From contig NZ_CP032099.1 of NCBI RefSeq assembly GCF_003544835.1, positions 1,054,001-1,118,000 of the forward strand: DNA of 64,000 nt. The letters are read 5' to 3'. Origin of the DNA: Aliarcobacter skirrowii CCUG 10374 (lineage in GTDB: Bacteria; Campylobacterota; Campylobacteria; Campylobacterales; Arcobacteraceae). Below are positions 51,117 through 59,131 of the stretch, piece by piece (position 1 is the first letter of the stretch; the number at the start of each line of letters is the position of its first letter). The notes under the pieces were generated by a model. That model had not been told where the DNA came from. It did no database searches and saw nothing but the letters and a program-made list of their open reading frames with translations. The translations under genes were made by a program, and so were the position numbers.

Positions 51117-52393
51117 TTTTTTATTTCCTTACTAAAGTTATCATCTATTATTTTTGTTTCATTTAAAATATGATTTGCTAAATTTTTAGGTATATCATAA
51201 TTTATAAATTCTTGAACTAATTTTTTATGCTTTATATCTATCATTTTTTCTATATTTTCTTTTAAAAATGACTCTTTAATATTGTATGGTTCAAAAGCAT
51301 TTTTTAAATCTTCAAATAAAGCTCTATTTAAAACTTTATTTCCAAGCAGCATTTGATGGTATCCATTGCTTGTATATGTCAAATCATAAGCAGGTGCAAA
51401 ACTCCATTTCCCTTTGCTATTCATTAAAAACGAAAAGTTTTTTGAATGATCATCTTTGTTTCCAAAAATTGCATTAAATAAGATTACTTTTACAATATCT
51501 TCTTTATCTTTTTGTGATAAATTAAGCTTTAAAGATATTCTAAACATATCAATAAAATCATTATATGTTTCAGCTGGATTATAGTGCATCATGCCAGATA
51601 AAGAGTGAATATGAAATCTTTCATTATCTTTCAAATCAAATCTATAAGTTAAAAAATGGGTTCGTCCTTCTTGTTCTAGCAACTCACAAGGACTTATATT
51701 AACACCAGACTCTTTTGCAAATAAGTAATACAAATACTCCAATTTTGTAGCAATAGAAGCATCTTTGTATTTATTTGACAAAGTTGGATACATTGATATA
51801 TCTTGGTCATCATATTTTATAATCACAGGATAGTAATCTTTTGGAAAATCTCCTTGTTTTCTAGTTAAACTTATTGTCTTGTCTTTAGGATTAAATCCAA
51901 CAATTGCTTTTGATCTAGCACCTCCACCAGCAGAGTTTGAAACAGCAATAAGTGTTTTAAGAGTAAGTATAGAGTTATTTTCTTTTTCATTTTCTTGATT
52001 TAAAATTTTTTTAGACTCTTCATAAACTTTTGATATATTTAAAACTTCTTTATACTCTTCTGCTTCTAAAGAAGGATGAAATTCTAAAGCACCTAAAGTA
52101 TGAGTTCCTAAAAATTGTAATCTTTCAAAAATAGTGGGTTTTCTTTTTAGATATTGAAACATAAAACGATCTAAATAATTCATACCATAACTTCCAGGTA
52201 AACAATCACTTATCAAGCCTGGGAGTCCATATTGAAAATCAATATGGGAAAAATTATAGACTTGTCTATTTTTTATAGGCATTTTAATTGGTGAGAAATC
52301 AAGATTGTTTGAATCTAAATATTTAAACTTTATTACACCTTTATACTCTACTAACTGTGCTATATCTTTTTTCCAAGCTTTTATAGTAATCAT
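51113..52393 (-). CDS. HipA-family serine/threonine kinase (second module)
   Basis: A 426-residue HipA protein: GLPGLISDCLPGSYG in the N-terminal subdomain, SNSAGGGARSKAIVGF as the Gly-rich activation segment, HFLTYRFDLKDNERFHIHSL, catalytic loop FGNKDDHSKNFSFL and metal site FAPAYDLTYTSN. An upstream ATG at 52411 is in frame, but AAAAGGA lies six bases before the ATG at 52393, which gives the MITIKAW start. It forms an operon with the XRE gene. Longer and more canonical than the 25.9 kb HipA, it may have a different target. Confidence 0.87.
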   Translation of the reverse strand: MITIKAWKKDIAQLVEYKGVIKFKYLDSNNLDFSPIKMPIKNRQVYNFSHIDFQYGLPGLISDCLPGSYGMNYLDRFMFQYLKRKPTIFERLQFLGTHTLGALEFHPSLEAEEYKEVLNISKVYEESKKILNQENEKENNSILTLKTLIAVSNSAGGGARSKAIVGFNPKDKTISLTRKQGDFPKDYYPVIIKYDDQDISMYPTLSNKYKDASIATKLEYLYYLFAKESGVNISPCELLEQEGRTHFLTYRFDLKDNERFHIHSLSGMMHYNPAETYNDFIDMFRISLKLNLSQKDKEDIVKVILFNAIFGNKDDHSKNFSFLMNSKGKWSFAPAYDLTYTSNGYHQMLLGNKVLNRALFEDLKNAFEPYNIKESFLKENIEKMIDIKHKKLVQEFINYDIPKNLANHILNETKIIDDNFSKEIKK

Positions 52394-52415
52394 TGAAATC
52401 CTTTTATACATTTAG

Positions 52416-52453
52416 AATGTATATTCTATCATATTTTTATGATAATATACATT
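52416..52453. promoter_or_regulatory. inverted repeat upstream of the second hipA, candidate operator
   Basis: AATGTATATTCTATCAT (52416-52432) and ATGATAATATACATT (52439-52453) are complementary except for a two-base insertion, with a 6-base centre. The repeat lies 23 bases upstream of the hipA start, where the XRE protein should bind to repress its own module. Confidence 0.6.
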
Positions 52454-52505
52454 ATTAGAGTATATTTATATTTAATTGCATTATACTACACAAATATAGT
52501 ATCTG

Positions 52506-52679
52506 TTAAATCTTAAATACTTTTTTGTGCATATTCAATATAGAATTTCCTAAAAAATATGATAAATGTCCATATTCAGAATTAACCTGAGCATGTTTTA
52601 GAAAAACAAGATACAAAGCTTTATTTTTTTTATTAATCAAAGGAGGAATATAACCTATTTTAATACATTGAGCAGCCAT
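52506..52679 (-). pseudogene. 57-codon frame, probably a C-terminal fragment of a lost gene
   Basis: A frame from ATG at 52679 encodes MAAQCIKIGYIPPLINKKNK, then ALYLVFLKHAQVNSEYGHLSYFL split over a few more residues. It stays open upstream of the ATG for about 13 codons without a better start, and no good ribosome site precedes it. It has the look of the end of a larger protein rather than of a complete one. I cannot name the family. It lies in the 460-base stretch between hipA and the antitoxin gene, which otherwise holds the inverted repeat and a toxin fragment. Confidence 0.35.
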
Positions 52680-52715
52680 TATTATTCTTCGGTTATATCG
52701 TAAATTGTAAGTTTT

Positions 52716-52847
52716 TTATTTTTTTAGGTAGTTTTTTATAATATCTTCTATTTCTTCATCACTAATACTATCTTTTTGAGTTTTCGAGTAAATTGAGATT
52801 AATACAATACTATTTTCAACTTGATAATATATAATAACTCTAAATAT
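52716..52847 (-). pseudogene. C-terminal fragment of a RelE/ParE-type toxin
   Basis: Directly after the antitoxin gene, a 43-codon frame without a start reads FRVIIYYQVENSIVLISIYS, then KTQKDSISDEEIEDIIKNYL before the stop. The RVIYY...ILLISIYSK...K-SDEEI pattern is that of the C-terminal half of RelE/ParE-type (HigB-like) toxins of about 100-115 residues. The N-terminal 60-70 residues are missing. The toxin is therefore broken while its antitoxin remains. Confidence 0.7.
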
Positions 52848-52854
52848 TCAATAT

Positions 52855-53136
52855 TCAAAGTTCATCCCATAACTTATCAATTTTTTTAGTTTTTCCATTT
52901 TTAACATCATCTAAACCAATTTGAATAGAGTCTATGATTTTTTTTGCTTCAATCTGTTTTAAAGCTTCTTTCATATTTTCATACTCATCTTTAGAGATAA
53001 TTACTGCTTCAACCTTATTATTTTTTAAAATTGCAAATTTTTCTACAGTGTTATCTTTTATTTGTGCTAAGTATGTACCGAACTTTTTTGCAAATTCTGA
53101 TGATGGAATAAGTTCATTTGTAGAATATGTTACCAC
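52855..53136 (-). CDS. Phd/YefM-family antitoxin (orphaned)
   Basis: A 93-residue protein with VTYSTNELIPSSEFAKKFGTYL, then FAILKNNKVEAVIISKDEYENMKEAL, the DNA-binding and dimerisation fold of Phd/YefM. A C-terminal tail (IDSIQIGLDDVKNGKTKKID) would cover a toxin. The start is GTG behind AAAGGAG six bases away. The toxin gene that should follow is truncated, so this is now a free-standing antitoxin that could still repress its own promoter or neutralise related toxins. Confidence 0.83.
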   Translation of the reverse strand: MVTYSTNELIPSSEFAKKFGTYLAQIKDNTVEKFAILKNNKVEAVIISKDEYENMKEALKQIEAKKIIDSIQIGLDDVKNGKTKKIDKLWDEL

Positions 53137-53157
53137 AATATACTCCTTTAAATTATG

Positions 53158-53171
53158 CGTAATATTTTACG
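53158..53171. promoter_or_regulatory. palindrome in the Phd/YefM promoter
   Basis: CGTAA-4-TTACG lies 22 bases upstream of the antitoxin start, next to a GATACAAT -10-like box on the minus strand. Phd/YefM antitoxins bind short palindromes in this position. Confidence 0.5.
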
Positions 53172-53195
53172 GGCATTGTATCATAAATTTAATTA

Positions 53196-54215
53196 TCATC
53201 CCATAGGGTACAAAATCTCTTTTTGAATATCTTCAATTTTTGTCAATATCTCAGGAGTAATCTTAAAATCAAAGGCTTTGAAACTATCTTCTAGTTGCTC
53301 ACTTTTTCTTGCACCTATAATAGTAGATGCTACAAAATCAAAATGCTTTGAATAAGCTACTGCCAAAGTCAAAGGTGAAACTCCATAATCATTTGCAAGA
53401 CTCATATATTTTGCAGTTGCTTCAAGAGTTTTCTCATTTACAAATCTATGTGCCATAGCTTGAACTCTTTTGTTTTTATCTTTTAAATAAACAGCAAATC
53501 TAACATCTGGATCTACAAACTCTTTATTATATTTTCCACTTAAAACTCCACCTGCCATTGGTGAATATGGCAATAAAGATATATTTTCTCTTCGGCAAAC
53601 ATTTGCTAACTCATCATGAAATCTTGGATTTAAAAGTGAAAAGTTGTTTTGAATAGACTCAAATCTTGCTAGATTTCTATTTTTGCTTATCTCATTTGCT
53701 TTTGTAAGTCCATAAGCACTATCATTTGAAGTTCCAATATATCGCACCTTTCCCTCTTTTACCAAAGCATCAAAAGCTTTTAAACTCTCTTCTATTGGCA
53801 CAATAGTATCAGGCCAATGCATCTGATACAAATCAATATAATCTACTTGCAATCTTTTTAAGCTTCCCTCTATTGCTCTTTTTATATGAAAACTATCAAT
53901 TGCTGTTAATCCATGTCGCACAGGTGGTACAAACCAACCTGAAGCAGCACCTGCTATTTTTGTAGCTAAAATAATACTATCTCTTGCTTTTGTTTTAAGC
54001 CATTTTGCCAAGATTGCTTCAGTTAGACCTATTGTCTCTTTTTTTGGACTTACAGGATAAAGTTCAGCTGTATCATAGAAGTTTATTCCTCTATCATAAG
54101 CCATATCAAGAATCTTAAAAGCCTCTTTTTCATCTGTACTACTTCCAAAAGTCATAGTTCCCATACAAATAGAACTAACTCTAAGTCCACTTTTTCCTAT
54201 ATATCTAAATTCCAT
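53196..54215 (-). CDS. aldo/keto reductase
   Basis: A 339-residue NADPH-dependent TIM-barrel reductase: FRYIGKSGLRVSSICMGTMTFG, YDRGINFYDTAELYP with the catalytic Asp/Tyr, ILATKIAGAASGWF with Lys, and DYIDLYQMHWPDT with His form the AKR tetrad. The NADP-binding end has STIIGARKSEQLEDS. It resembles the YajO/Tas group. An in-frame Met lies 11 codons upstream, but AAAGG before the ATG at 54215 gives the expected MEFRYIGKSGL start. The physiological aldehyde or ketone is unknown. Confidence 0.9.
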   Translation of the reverse strand: MEFRYIGKSGLRVSSICMGTMTFGSSTDEKEAFKILDMAYDRGINFYDTAELYPVSPKKETIGLTEAILAKWLKTKARDSIILATKIAGAASGWFVPPVRHGLTAIDSFHIKRAIEGSLKRLQVDYIDLYQMHWPDTIVPIEESLKAFDALVKEGKVRYIGTSNDSAYGLTKANEISKNRNLARFESIQNNFSLLNPRFHDELANVCRRENISLLPYSPMAGGVLSGKYNKEFVDPDVRFAVYLKDKNKRVQAMAHRFVNEKTLEATAKYMSLANDYGVSPLTLAVAYSKHFDFVASTIIGARKSEQLEDSFKAFDFKITPEILTKIEDIQKEILYPMG

Positions 54216-54277
54216 ATTAAAGCCTTTTTGCAAAAAATTATTAAGCAAAAATTATATCAAAATAGAATAAAACTACC

Positions 54278-55252
54278 CTACTCTATGATACAAATCTCTT
54301 TTTTCAGAATATGTTTAAATGTAAAAATAGCAACCAAAAGCACAATAATAGTTGTAATAAAACTCAAAATATATGCCAAAATCTCATAAAAAGGTTTAGA
54401 AGTTAATTCATACATAGTAATCACACTTAAAGTAACAGCAGCCATAGGAAATGTAAATGCCCACCATGATATAAAAAATTTTATTTTTAAAAAGTTTTTA
54501 TACATAAATGCCACCAAAATAGTAAAAAATAGTGCCAAAGAGAATAGTATTTGAGCAAAAAAATCTAAACTAGAAGTCAATTTTATATATGAGATAAATC
54601 CAATTGATGGAGGAGCTATCAAAATAAACATAGTTGGCAAAAATTTTGGTGCAAATGGATTGTGAAATATAATTCTATTTAAAATTATAGAAAATAGTAT
54701 TATCCAAAAAAACAGACCTATTGCAAAATAGAAAATCAATATTTGATTATCTACAAATGAAACTCCAGCAATAGGAACTATCAAGTTTCCAACAATTGGA
54801 ATAAACCAAGCTGGATTTGAGTGAACTATCTCAAGATTGTTATTTATCCAAAATCTTATTGTGTAGAAAGTTAAAAATAGATGTAAAATAGCTCCAAAGT
54901 AGAAAAATAGTTTAGATATCTCAATACTAAACTCTTTAAAACAGATTGATAAAATAAGCATAGATATTGATGAGGCTGCAAAGAAGTTTATTCTTATTGG
55001 ATGATTTAGCTCTTTTTTAACCTCTTGTTTATATTTAAAAATCTTTAAAATATATGTAAAAACAACTGCTATGAAAAGTAAAGTTGTAAGAGATATTAAA
55101 GATATAGAAAAGATATTTGAAAATCCAAAAGTATGATTTAGTTTTTCAAAAACTAAAGTCAAACCACCAAGCCCCATAATCACAGCAAACATCATAATTG
55201 GGAAAAATTGCAATCTATTTGATGGGATTGCTTTTATACTCTCTTGTTGCAT
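54278..55252 (-). CDS. SLAC1/TehA-family anion channel or transporter
   Basis: A 324-residue membrane protein with about ten helices. The opening NRLQFFPIMMFAVIMGLGGLTLVFEK and the NPAWFIPIVGNLIVPIAG segment are characteristic of the TehA/SLAC1/Mae1 group, which forms trimeric anion channels or dicarboxylate carriers. Family members have been linked to tellurite resistance and to sulfite or nitrate efflux. The gene stands alone between the reductase and a short plus-strand gene. The transported anion cannot be told. Confidence 0.83.
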   Translation of the reverse strand: MQQESIKAIPSNRLQFFPIMMFAVIMGLGGLTLVFEKLNHTFGFSNIFSISLISLTTLLFIAVVFTYILKIFKYKQEVKKELNHPIRINFFAASSISMLILSICFKEFSIEISKLFFYFGAILHLFLTFYTIRFWINNNLEIVHSNPAWFIPIVGNLIVPIAGVSFVDNQILIFYFAIGLFFWIILFSIILNRIIFHNPFAPKFLPTMFILIAPPSIGFISYIKLTSSLDFFAQILFSLALFFTILVAFMYKNFLKIKFFISWWAFTFPMAAVTLSVITMYELTSKPFYEILAYILSFITTIIVLLVAIFTFKHILKKEICIIE

Positions 55253-55307
55253 TCTTAAATCCTATTTTTGTAAAATATTTTTTAATTTAAGTTTTAGGAG
55301 TTTAGTT

Positions 55308-55517
55308 TTGGCAAAAGATAAAAAAACAGTAGATTTAAAAGCTTTAAATCTATCATTTACTCAAAAAGATGAGACTATAAAACTTTTAAACTTTAATCAA
55401 AATTCAATGAGTTTAGATATTGCCATTTTTAAAAATGAAATTTTTATAAAAAATAGCAAAATGGTTTTTGCACATTTGCCAAAAAAACTAAAATCAAAAC
55501 TTAATCCTAAGTTTTGA
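55308..55517 (+). CDS. small basic hypothetical protein (69 aa)
   Basis: Not recognised. The start is TTG with AGGAG seven bases upstream. The 69-residue product has a Lys-rich N-terminus (AKDKKTVDLKALNLS), a middle with TQKDETIKLLNFNQNSMSLD and a basic end (LPKKLKSKLNPKF). No membrane helix or cysteine is present. It is a single-gene plus-strand unit between minus-strand genes, with a good ribosome site and a strong terminator overlapping its 3' end, so it is very likely expressed. Confidence 0.65.
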   Translation: MAKDKKTVDLKALNLSFTQKDETIKLLNFNQNSMSLDIAIFKNEIFIKNSKMVFAHLPKKLKSKLNPKF

Positions 55518-55521
55518 TTTT
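55490..55521 (+). terminator. intrinsic terminator overlapping the end of the small basic gene
   Basis: AAAATCAAAACTTA (55490-55503) and TAAGTTTTGATTTT (55508-55521) form a perfect 14-bp stem with a 4-base loop. The left arm encodes the last codons of the gene and its stop codon is in the right arm. The stem ends in T-rich DNA. Being symmetrical, it can also end transcription of the convergent dut operon. Confidence 0.75.
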
Positions 55522-55549
55522 AACATAAGTTTTTATTATATAAGTTTAA

Positions 55550-56473
55550 TTAGTTCTTTTTATACTCTATTTCAAGTTTTTTGTAAAAATCTTCAAAATT
55601 TACATCCTCTATTTTTTCAAGAAGATCAACCATAACTACATTGTCCTCTTGTCCACTCCAAACTTTTTTATAAGTTCCCTCTTTATATCCGTGATCTTGT
55701 CTAAATTTATTTAAACAATTTTTACCAATATATAGTTTTTGAAGCCAAGTAAAAGATAATCCTGCTGTTTTACAAGTTCTAAAAAATTGCTCAATAAATC
55801 TTTCAATTCCACTAAAACTTGGCATATTTTTTGTATCAATTGCCAAAGCCAAATAAGATAACTTTTCAGCATCTTTTACAACAAGTTTTATATCAATATT
55901 TGTATTTGCTTCATAAATACAGTGAGTATTTACAAGTGAAACTGCTCTTGGTACATTTGTTTCTTGAAGTATATAACTCATTAAAAAGTGCCAAATATCT
56001 ACAAGCTCTACATGAATATTATTCATATCAGGCTCTGAATTTATATTTTTCCAATGTTTCCAAGGAGTTGAGTCAATTAGCTCTGCTGCTTCCATATGAA
56101 TACATCTAAGCCAATTTATCTCTTTGTTGAATTTATTGATTCCAAGCTCCCAGTTTTTACCATTTGTTGAGTCATTTAACTCTTTTTGAAGCAAAAACAT
56201 CTCTTCTAATTTTGAAGGAAAAGATGAAGCCTCTTCAAGCAAGTTTGCCAAAGGTAAACACTCATCTATTAAGCTATCTAAAACAACACTTGAAGGAAGA
56301 AGTTTTTTATCACCTTTTATTGTATGAAGAAGAAGTGATATTACATAAGGAACTTCATCTTTCTCTTCCCAAACTAAAACATCTTTTGAATCAATTTTTG
56401 TAAACTTTAAAAACTCCTCTAAGGAAGCAAAACCAATATTTTTTATAGCTAATTTAAACTCTTTATACAACAA
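55550..56473 (-). CDS. dut: dUTPase of the all-alpha dimeric type, with N-terminal extension
   Basis: A 307-residue protein. From about residue 90 it matches the dimeric dUTPase of Campylobacter: LQKELNDSTNGKNWELGINK, INWLRCIHMEAAELIDSTPW, KHWKNINSEPDMNNIHVELVDIWHFLMS, with the ExxE...ExxD metal sites of all-alpha NTP pyrophosphatases. It hydrolyses dUTP to dUMP and keeps uracil out of DNA. About 90 extra N-terminal residues (SLEEFLKFTKIDSKDVLVWE, then DEVPYVISLLL) look like a small helical, HTH-like domain. It is last in the recR-small gene-dut operon. Confidence 0.85.
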   Translation of the reverse strand: MLYKEFKLAIKNIGFASLEEFLKFTKIDSKDVLVWEEKDEVPYVISLLLHTIKGDKKLLPSSVVLDSLIDECLPLANLLEEASSFPSKLEEMFLLQKELNDSTNGKNWELGINKFNKEINWLRCIHMEAAELIDSTPWKHWKNINSEPDMNNIHVELVDIWHFLMSYILQETNVPRAVSLVNTHCIYEANTNIDIKLVVKDAEKLSYLALAIDTKNMPSFSGIERFIEQFFRTCKTAGLSFTWLQKLYIGKNCLNKFRQDHGYKEGTYKKVWSGQEDNVVMVDLLEKIEDVNFEDFYKKLEIEYKKN

Positions 56474-56475
56474 AC

Positions 56476-56658
56476 CTAACTCCTATTTTCAAATTTTTTC
56501 TCTATAAATAGATTACAACTATCACCACTACTATTTTTTACAACAATACTTGGAAGAAGTTGTGACTTAAAACCATAGGCTTTACAACCGTGTGGTTTAT
56601 TTGGTTCCCAAGTTACAAAATAGTGGATACACCTTTGACACACTACTCTTTTTTGCAT
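56476..56658 (-). CDS. small Cys-containing conserved-type protein (60 aa)
   Basis: A 60-residue protein with four cysteines: VVCQRCIHYFVTWEPNKPHGCKAYGF, then SGDSCNLF, read in parts. The CxxC...HGC...C pattern suggests a small metal-binding fold. Proteins with the same WEP-x-PHGCKAYGFKS core are widespread in proteobacteria, but I know of no assigned function. It lies two bases after recR and two before dut, so the three genes are one operon linked to DNA maintenance. Confidence 0.7.
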   Translation of the reverse strand: MQKRVVCQRCIHYFVTWEPNKPHGCKAYGFKSQLLPSIVVKNSSGDSCNLFIEKKFENRS

Positions 56659-56660
56659 CT

Positions 56661-57233
56661 TTAAATCTCTACCTTACTTTGTATTGCTTTTGAAAGTGAT
56701 AACAGATCAACATTTTCCAAACTAACTCCTGTTGGTACACCTTGAGCTATTTTTGTGAATTTTATATCAAAATCTTTTAATTTATCTTCAATATAAAGTA
56801 TAAAAGCGTCATTTGCAATTGAAGGAGTTATTGCAAAAAGTATATTTTTTACCTTACTATTTTTTATATACTCTTGAAGTTTTAATATATAACTTTGCTC
56901 TAACTCATCAATTACAAAATATCTTCCATCAAACTCTTTTGAATCTTCAATTATAAAAATATCTTTTGCACTTTGAACAATACAAAGCTTACTATCGTCT
57001 CTGCTATCATCAAGACAATATTCACATATCTCATTTTCACTCATGCAAGAGCATTTTTTACATCTTTTTATAGTTTTTAATGCACTTTCAATACTATGAG
57101 ATAGTTTAACACCGCAGTAGTTGTCGTTCATAACTATATGATATGCAAGTCTAAGTGCTGATTTTTTACCAATTGTTGGTAAAGACTCAAAAGCCTCAAC
57201 CAATTCATAAAATTTTTCTAATCCTCTGTTCAT
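56661..57233 (-). CDS. recR: recombination mediator RecR
   Basis: A 190-residue protein with the N-terminal helix-hairpin-helix region (LPTIGKKSALRLAYHIV), a four-cysteine zinc finger (CKKCSCMSENEICEYC), the TOPRIM domain (CIVQSAKDIFIIEDS) and a C-terminal TKIAQGVPTGVSLENVD segment. With RecO/RecF it helps load RecA at gapped DNA. It is divergent from dnaJ with 112 bases between starts and heads the recR-dut operon. Confidence 0.94.
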   Translation of the reverse strand: MNRGLEKFYELVEAFESLPTIGKKSALRLAYHIVMNDNYCGVKLSHSIESALKTIKRCKKCSCMSENEICEYCLDDSRDDSKLCIVQSAKDIFIIEDSKEFDGRYFVIDELEQSYILKLQEYIKNSKVKNILFAITPSIANDAFILYIEDKLKDFDIKFTKIAQGVPTGVSLENVDLLSLSKAIQSKVEI

Positions 57234-57295
57234 TTTGGGATTGTATCCAATTTAAAATAAATTTTATAATAAAGCTTATTTTATTATTTTTTGGT

Positions 57296-57301
57296 TAGAA
57301 T
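57296..57301 (+). promoter_or_regulatory. possible -10 box for dnaJ
   Basis: TAGAAT follows a T-rich run and TTGGT about 45 bases before the dnaJ start in the recR/dnaJ divergent gap. The arrangement fits the extended -10 style seen in Campylobacterota. No CIRCE or HspR-type inverted repeat is visible. Confidence 0.35.
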
Positions 57302-57345
57302 AATCGCTTTAAAAAAATTTAAAAATATATTTTGGAGATTAAAAA

Positions 57346-58461
57346 TTGGTAGAGATTGATTATTATGAATTATTAGAAGTTGAAAAAACTTCAGATAAAA
57401 CTACAATTAAAAAAGCTTACAGAAAACTAGCAATGCAGTATCATCCAGATAAAAATCCAGACAATAAAGAGGCTGAAGAGAAATTTAAAGCCATAAATGA
57501 AGCTTATCAAGTTTTAAGTGATGATGAGAAAAGAGCTATTTATGATAGATACGGTAAAGCTGGTTTAGAGGGTCAAGGGCACAGAAGCCAAGGTGGTTTT
57601 GGTGGTTTTGATGATTTAGGTTCAATTTTTGAAGAGATGTTTGGATTCTCAAATTCTAGCAACAGAAGAAGAGAGAGAAAAACATATAACTACAACCTTG
57701 ATAGTGCTATTGAGGTAGTTTTAGAGTTTAATGAAGCTATTTTTGGATGTAAAAAAGAGATAAACTATACATATAAAACAGCTTGTAACTCTTGTAGTGG
57801 AACAGGTGCAAAAGATGGAAAACTAGAAACTTGTAAAACTTGTGGTGGACATGGTCAAGTTCACTCAAGACATGGTTTTATGACTTATGCACAAACTTGT
57901 CCAAACTGCGAAGGTAGTGGAAAAGCAAAGGCTACTTTATGTAAAGATTGTAAAGGCAAAGGATACGAAGAGAAAAAAGATAGCTTTAAAGTTGATATTC
58001 CAGAGGGTGTAAATGATGGAATGAGAATTAGAGTTAGTGGTCGTGGAAATATTGCACCAAATGGTCAAAGAGGCGATTTGTATATCCAAACTAAAGTAAA
58101 AGAGGATGCACATTTTGTAAGACATGATGATGATATTTATGTTGAAGCTCCTGTGTTTTTTACTCAAGTTGCACTTGGTGCTAAAATTAAAATTCCAAGC
58201 TTAAGAGGGGAATTAGAGCTTGAAATTCCAAAAAATGTAAAAGATAAACAACAATTTACTTTTAGAGGTGAAGGTGTTAAAAATGTTCAAGGCTATGGAA
58301 AAGGAAATTTAATTGTTCAAGTAAAAATTGAGTATCCAAAATCTTTAACAACTGAACAAAAAGAGCTTTTAGAGAAGCTTCAAAATAGTTTTGGAGTTGA
58401 AAGCTCTCCTTCTGAAGCTAAATTTGAATCAATGTTTGATAAAATCAAAAATTGGTTCTAA
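57346..58461 (+). CDS. dnaJ: molecular chaperone DnaJ
   Basis: A 371-residue type I Hsp40. The J domain (residues 1-70) has [19 protein letters not shown] with HPD, followed by a short Gly/Phe region ([19 protein letters not shown]). Four CxxCxGxG zinc repeats come next ([36 protein letters not shown]), then the substrate-binding C-terminal domains. It delivers unfolded proteins to DnaK. The start is TTG with GGAG eight bases upstream. dnaK and grpE are not in this window. Confidence 0.95.
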   Translation: MVEIDYYELLEVEKTSDKTTIKKAYRKLAMQYHPDKNPDNKEAEEKFKAINEAYQVLSDDEKRAIYDRYGKAGLEGQGHRSQGGFGGFDDLGSIFEEMFGFSNSSNRRRERKTYNYNLDSAIEVVLEFNEAIFGCKKEINYTYKTACNSCSGTGAKDGKLETCKTCGGHGQVHSRHGFMTYAQTCPNCEGSGKAKATLCKDCKGKGYEEKKDSFKVDIPEGVNDGMRIRVSGRGNIAPNGQRGDLYIQTKVKEDAHFVRHDDDIYVEAPVFFTQVALGAKIKIPSLRGELELEIPKNVKDKQQFTFRGEGVKNVQGYGKGNLIVQVKIEYPKSLTTEQKELLEKLQNSFGVESSPSEAKFESMFDKIKNWF

Positions 58462-58496
58462 AAATTATAATTTTTTTATTATACAAGGAGTAAAAA

Positions 58497-59087
58497 GTGA
58501 AATTTGAATATGTAGGTTTTAAACCTGTAATTAGCCAACACGGTGTATCTTTTAAGAGCGGGAAAGATGATAAATATATATATTTGCCTTATGCTTATGA
58601 GATTTTAGAAGCTATCTCTTACGATTATGGTGCAAATAAAAATCACTCATTTTCTGCAAAAATAGATAACTCAAATGTTGATAAACTATTCAATAAAGTT
58701 TCACTTGTTTATCCAAATTTAGAAGATGATATAAATAAAAGATTAGAAGAGTTTAAAGCTTTTTTAGATCATGAACAAGATGAGATATTAAATAATACTC
58801 AATTAAATGAAGTTGATAAAAATACATATATTTCAAACTTAAATTTAATGAAAGATTATCAATTAAAAAGAGCGAAAAATAAAATTTTTTACTACTACGG
58901 TGTTTATACAATAGCAAAAGTTATAAAAGATAAAAAATTAAAAGAGATTGAACTACCTTTTAATGAAAAATTTTGGCATGTATTAAAGACACTACAAGGG
59001 GTTTTAAGTAGAGAAAAAATAAATAGCGATATAAAAGTTGAATACAAGGACACAAATCTAAGACTAAAAATTACAACATCTTTATAG
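58497..59087 (+). CDS. hypothetical protein (196 aa) downstream of dnaJ
   Basis: Not recognised. A 196-residue soluble protein: a beta-rich start (KFEYVGFKPVISQHGVSFKSG, DKYIYLPYAYEILEAIS) is followed by a long helical part (DINKRLEEFKAFLDHEQDEIL, KDYQLKRAKNKIFYYYGVYTI). No catalytic motif, cysteine or membrane segment is visible. The start is GTG with AAGGAG six bases upstream, 35 bases after dnaJ, so it is likely co-transcribed. A small hairpin follows it. Confidence 0.6.
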   Translation: MKFEYVGFKPVISQHGVSFKSGKDDKYIYLPYAYEILEAISYDYGANKNHSFSAKIDNSNVDKLFNKVSLVYPNLEDDINKRLEEFKAFLDHEQDEILNNTQLNEVDKNTYISNLNLMKDYQLKRAKNKIFYYYGVYTIAKVIKDKKLKEIELPFNEKFWHVLKTLQGVLSREKINSDIKVEYKDTNLRLKITTSL

Positions 59088-59100
59088 GATTTTGTAATAA

Positions 59101-59120
59101 AAAACTTATTTAAGTTTTTG
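59101..59120. terminator. weak hairpin between the hypothetical gene and mnhA
   Basis: AAAAACTT and AAGTTTTT with a 4-base loop lie just upstream of the mnhA ribosome site (GAAAGG). The right arm ends in a T run, so it may act as a weak terminator separating dnaJ-linked genes from the antiporter operon. The stem is AT-rich. Confidence 0.4.
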
Positions 59121-59131
59121 AAAGGTACAAA

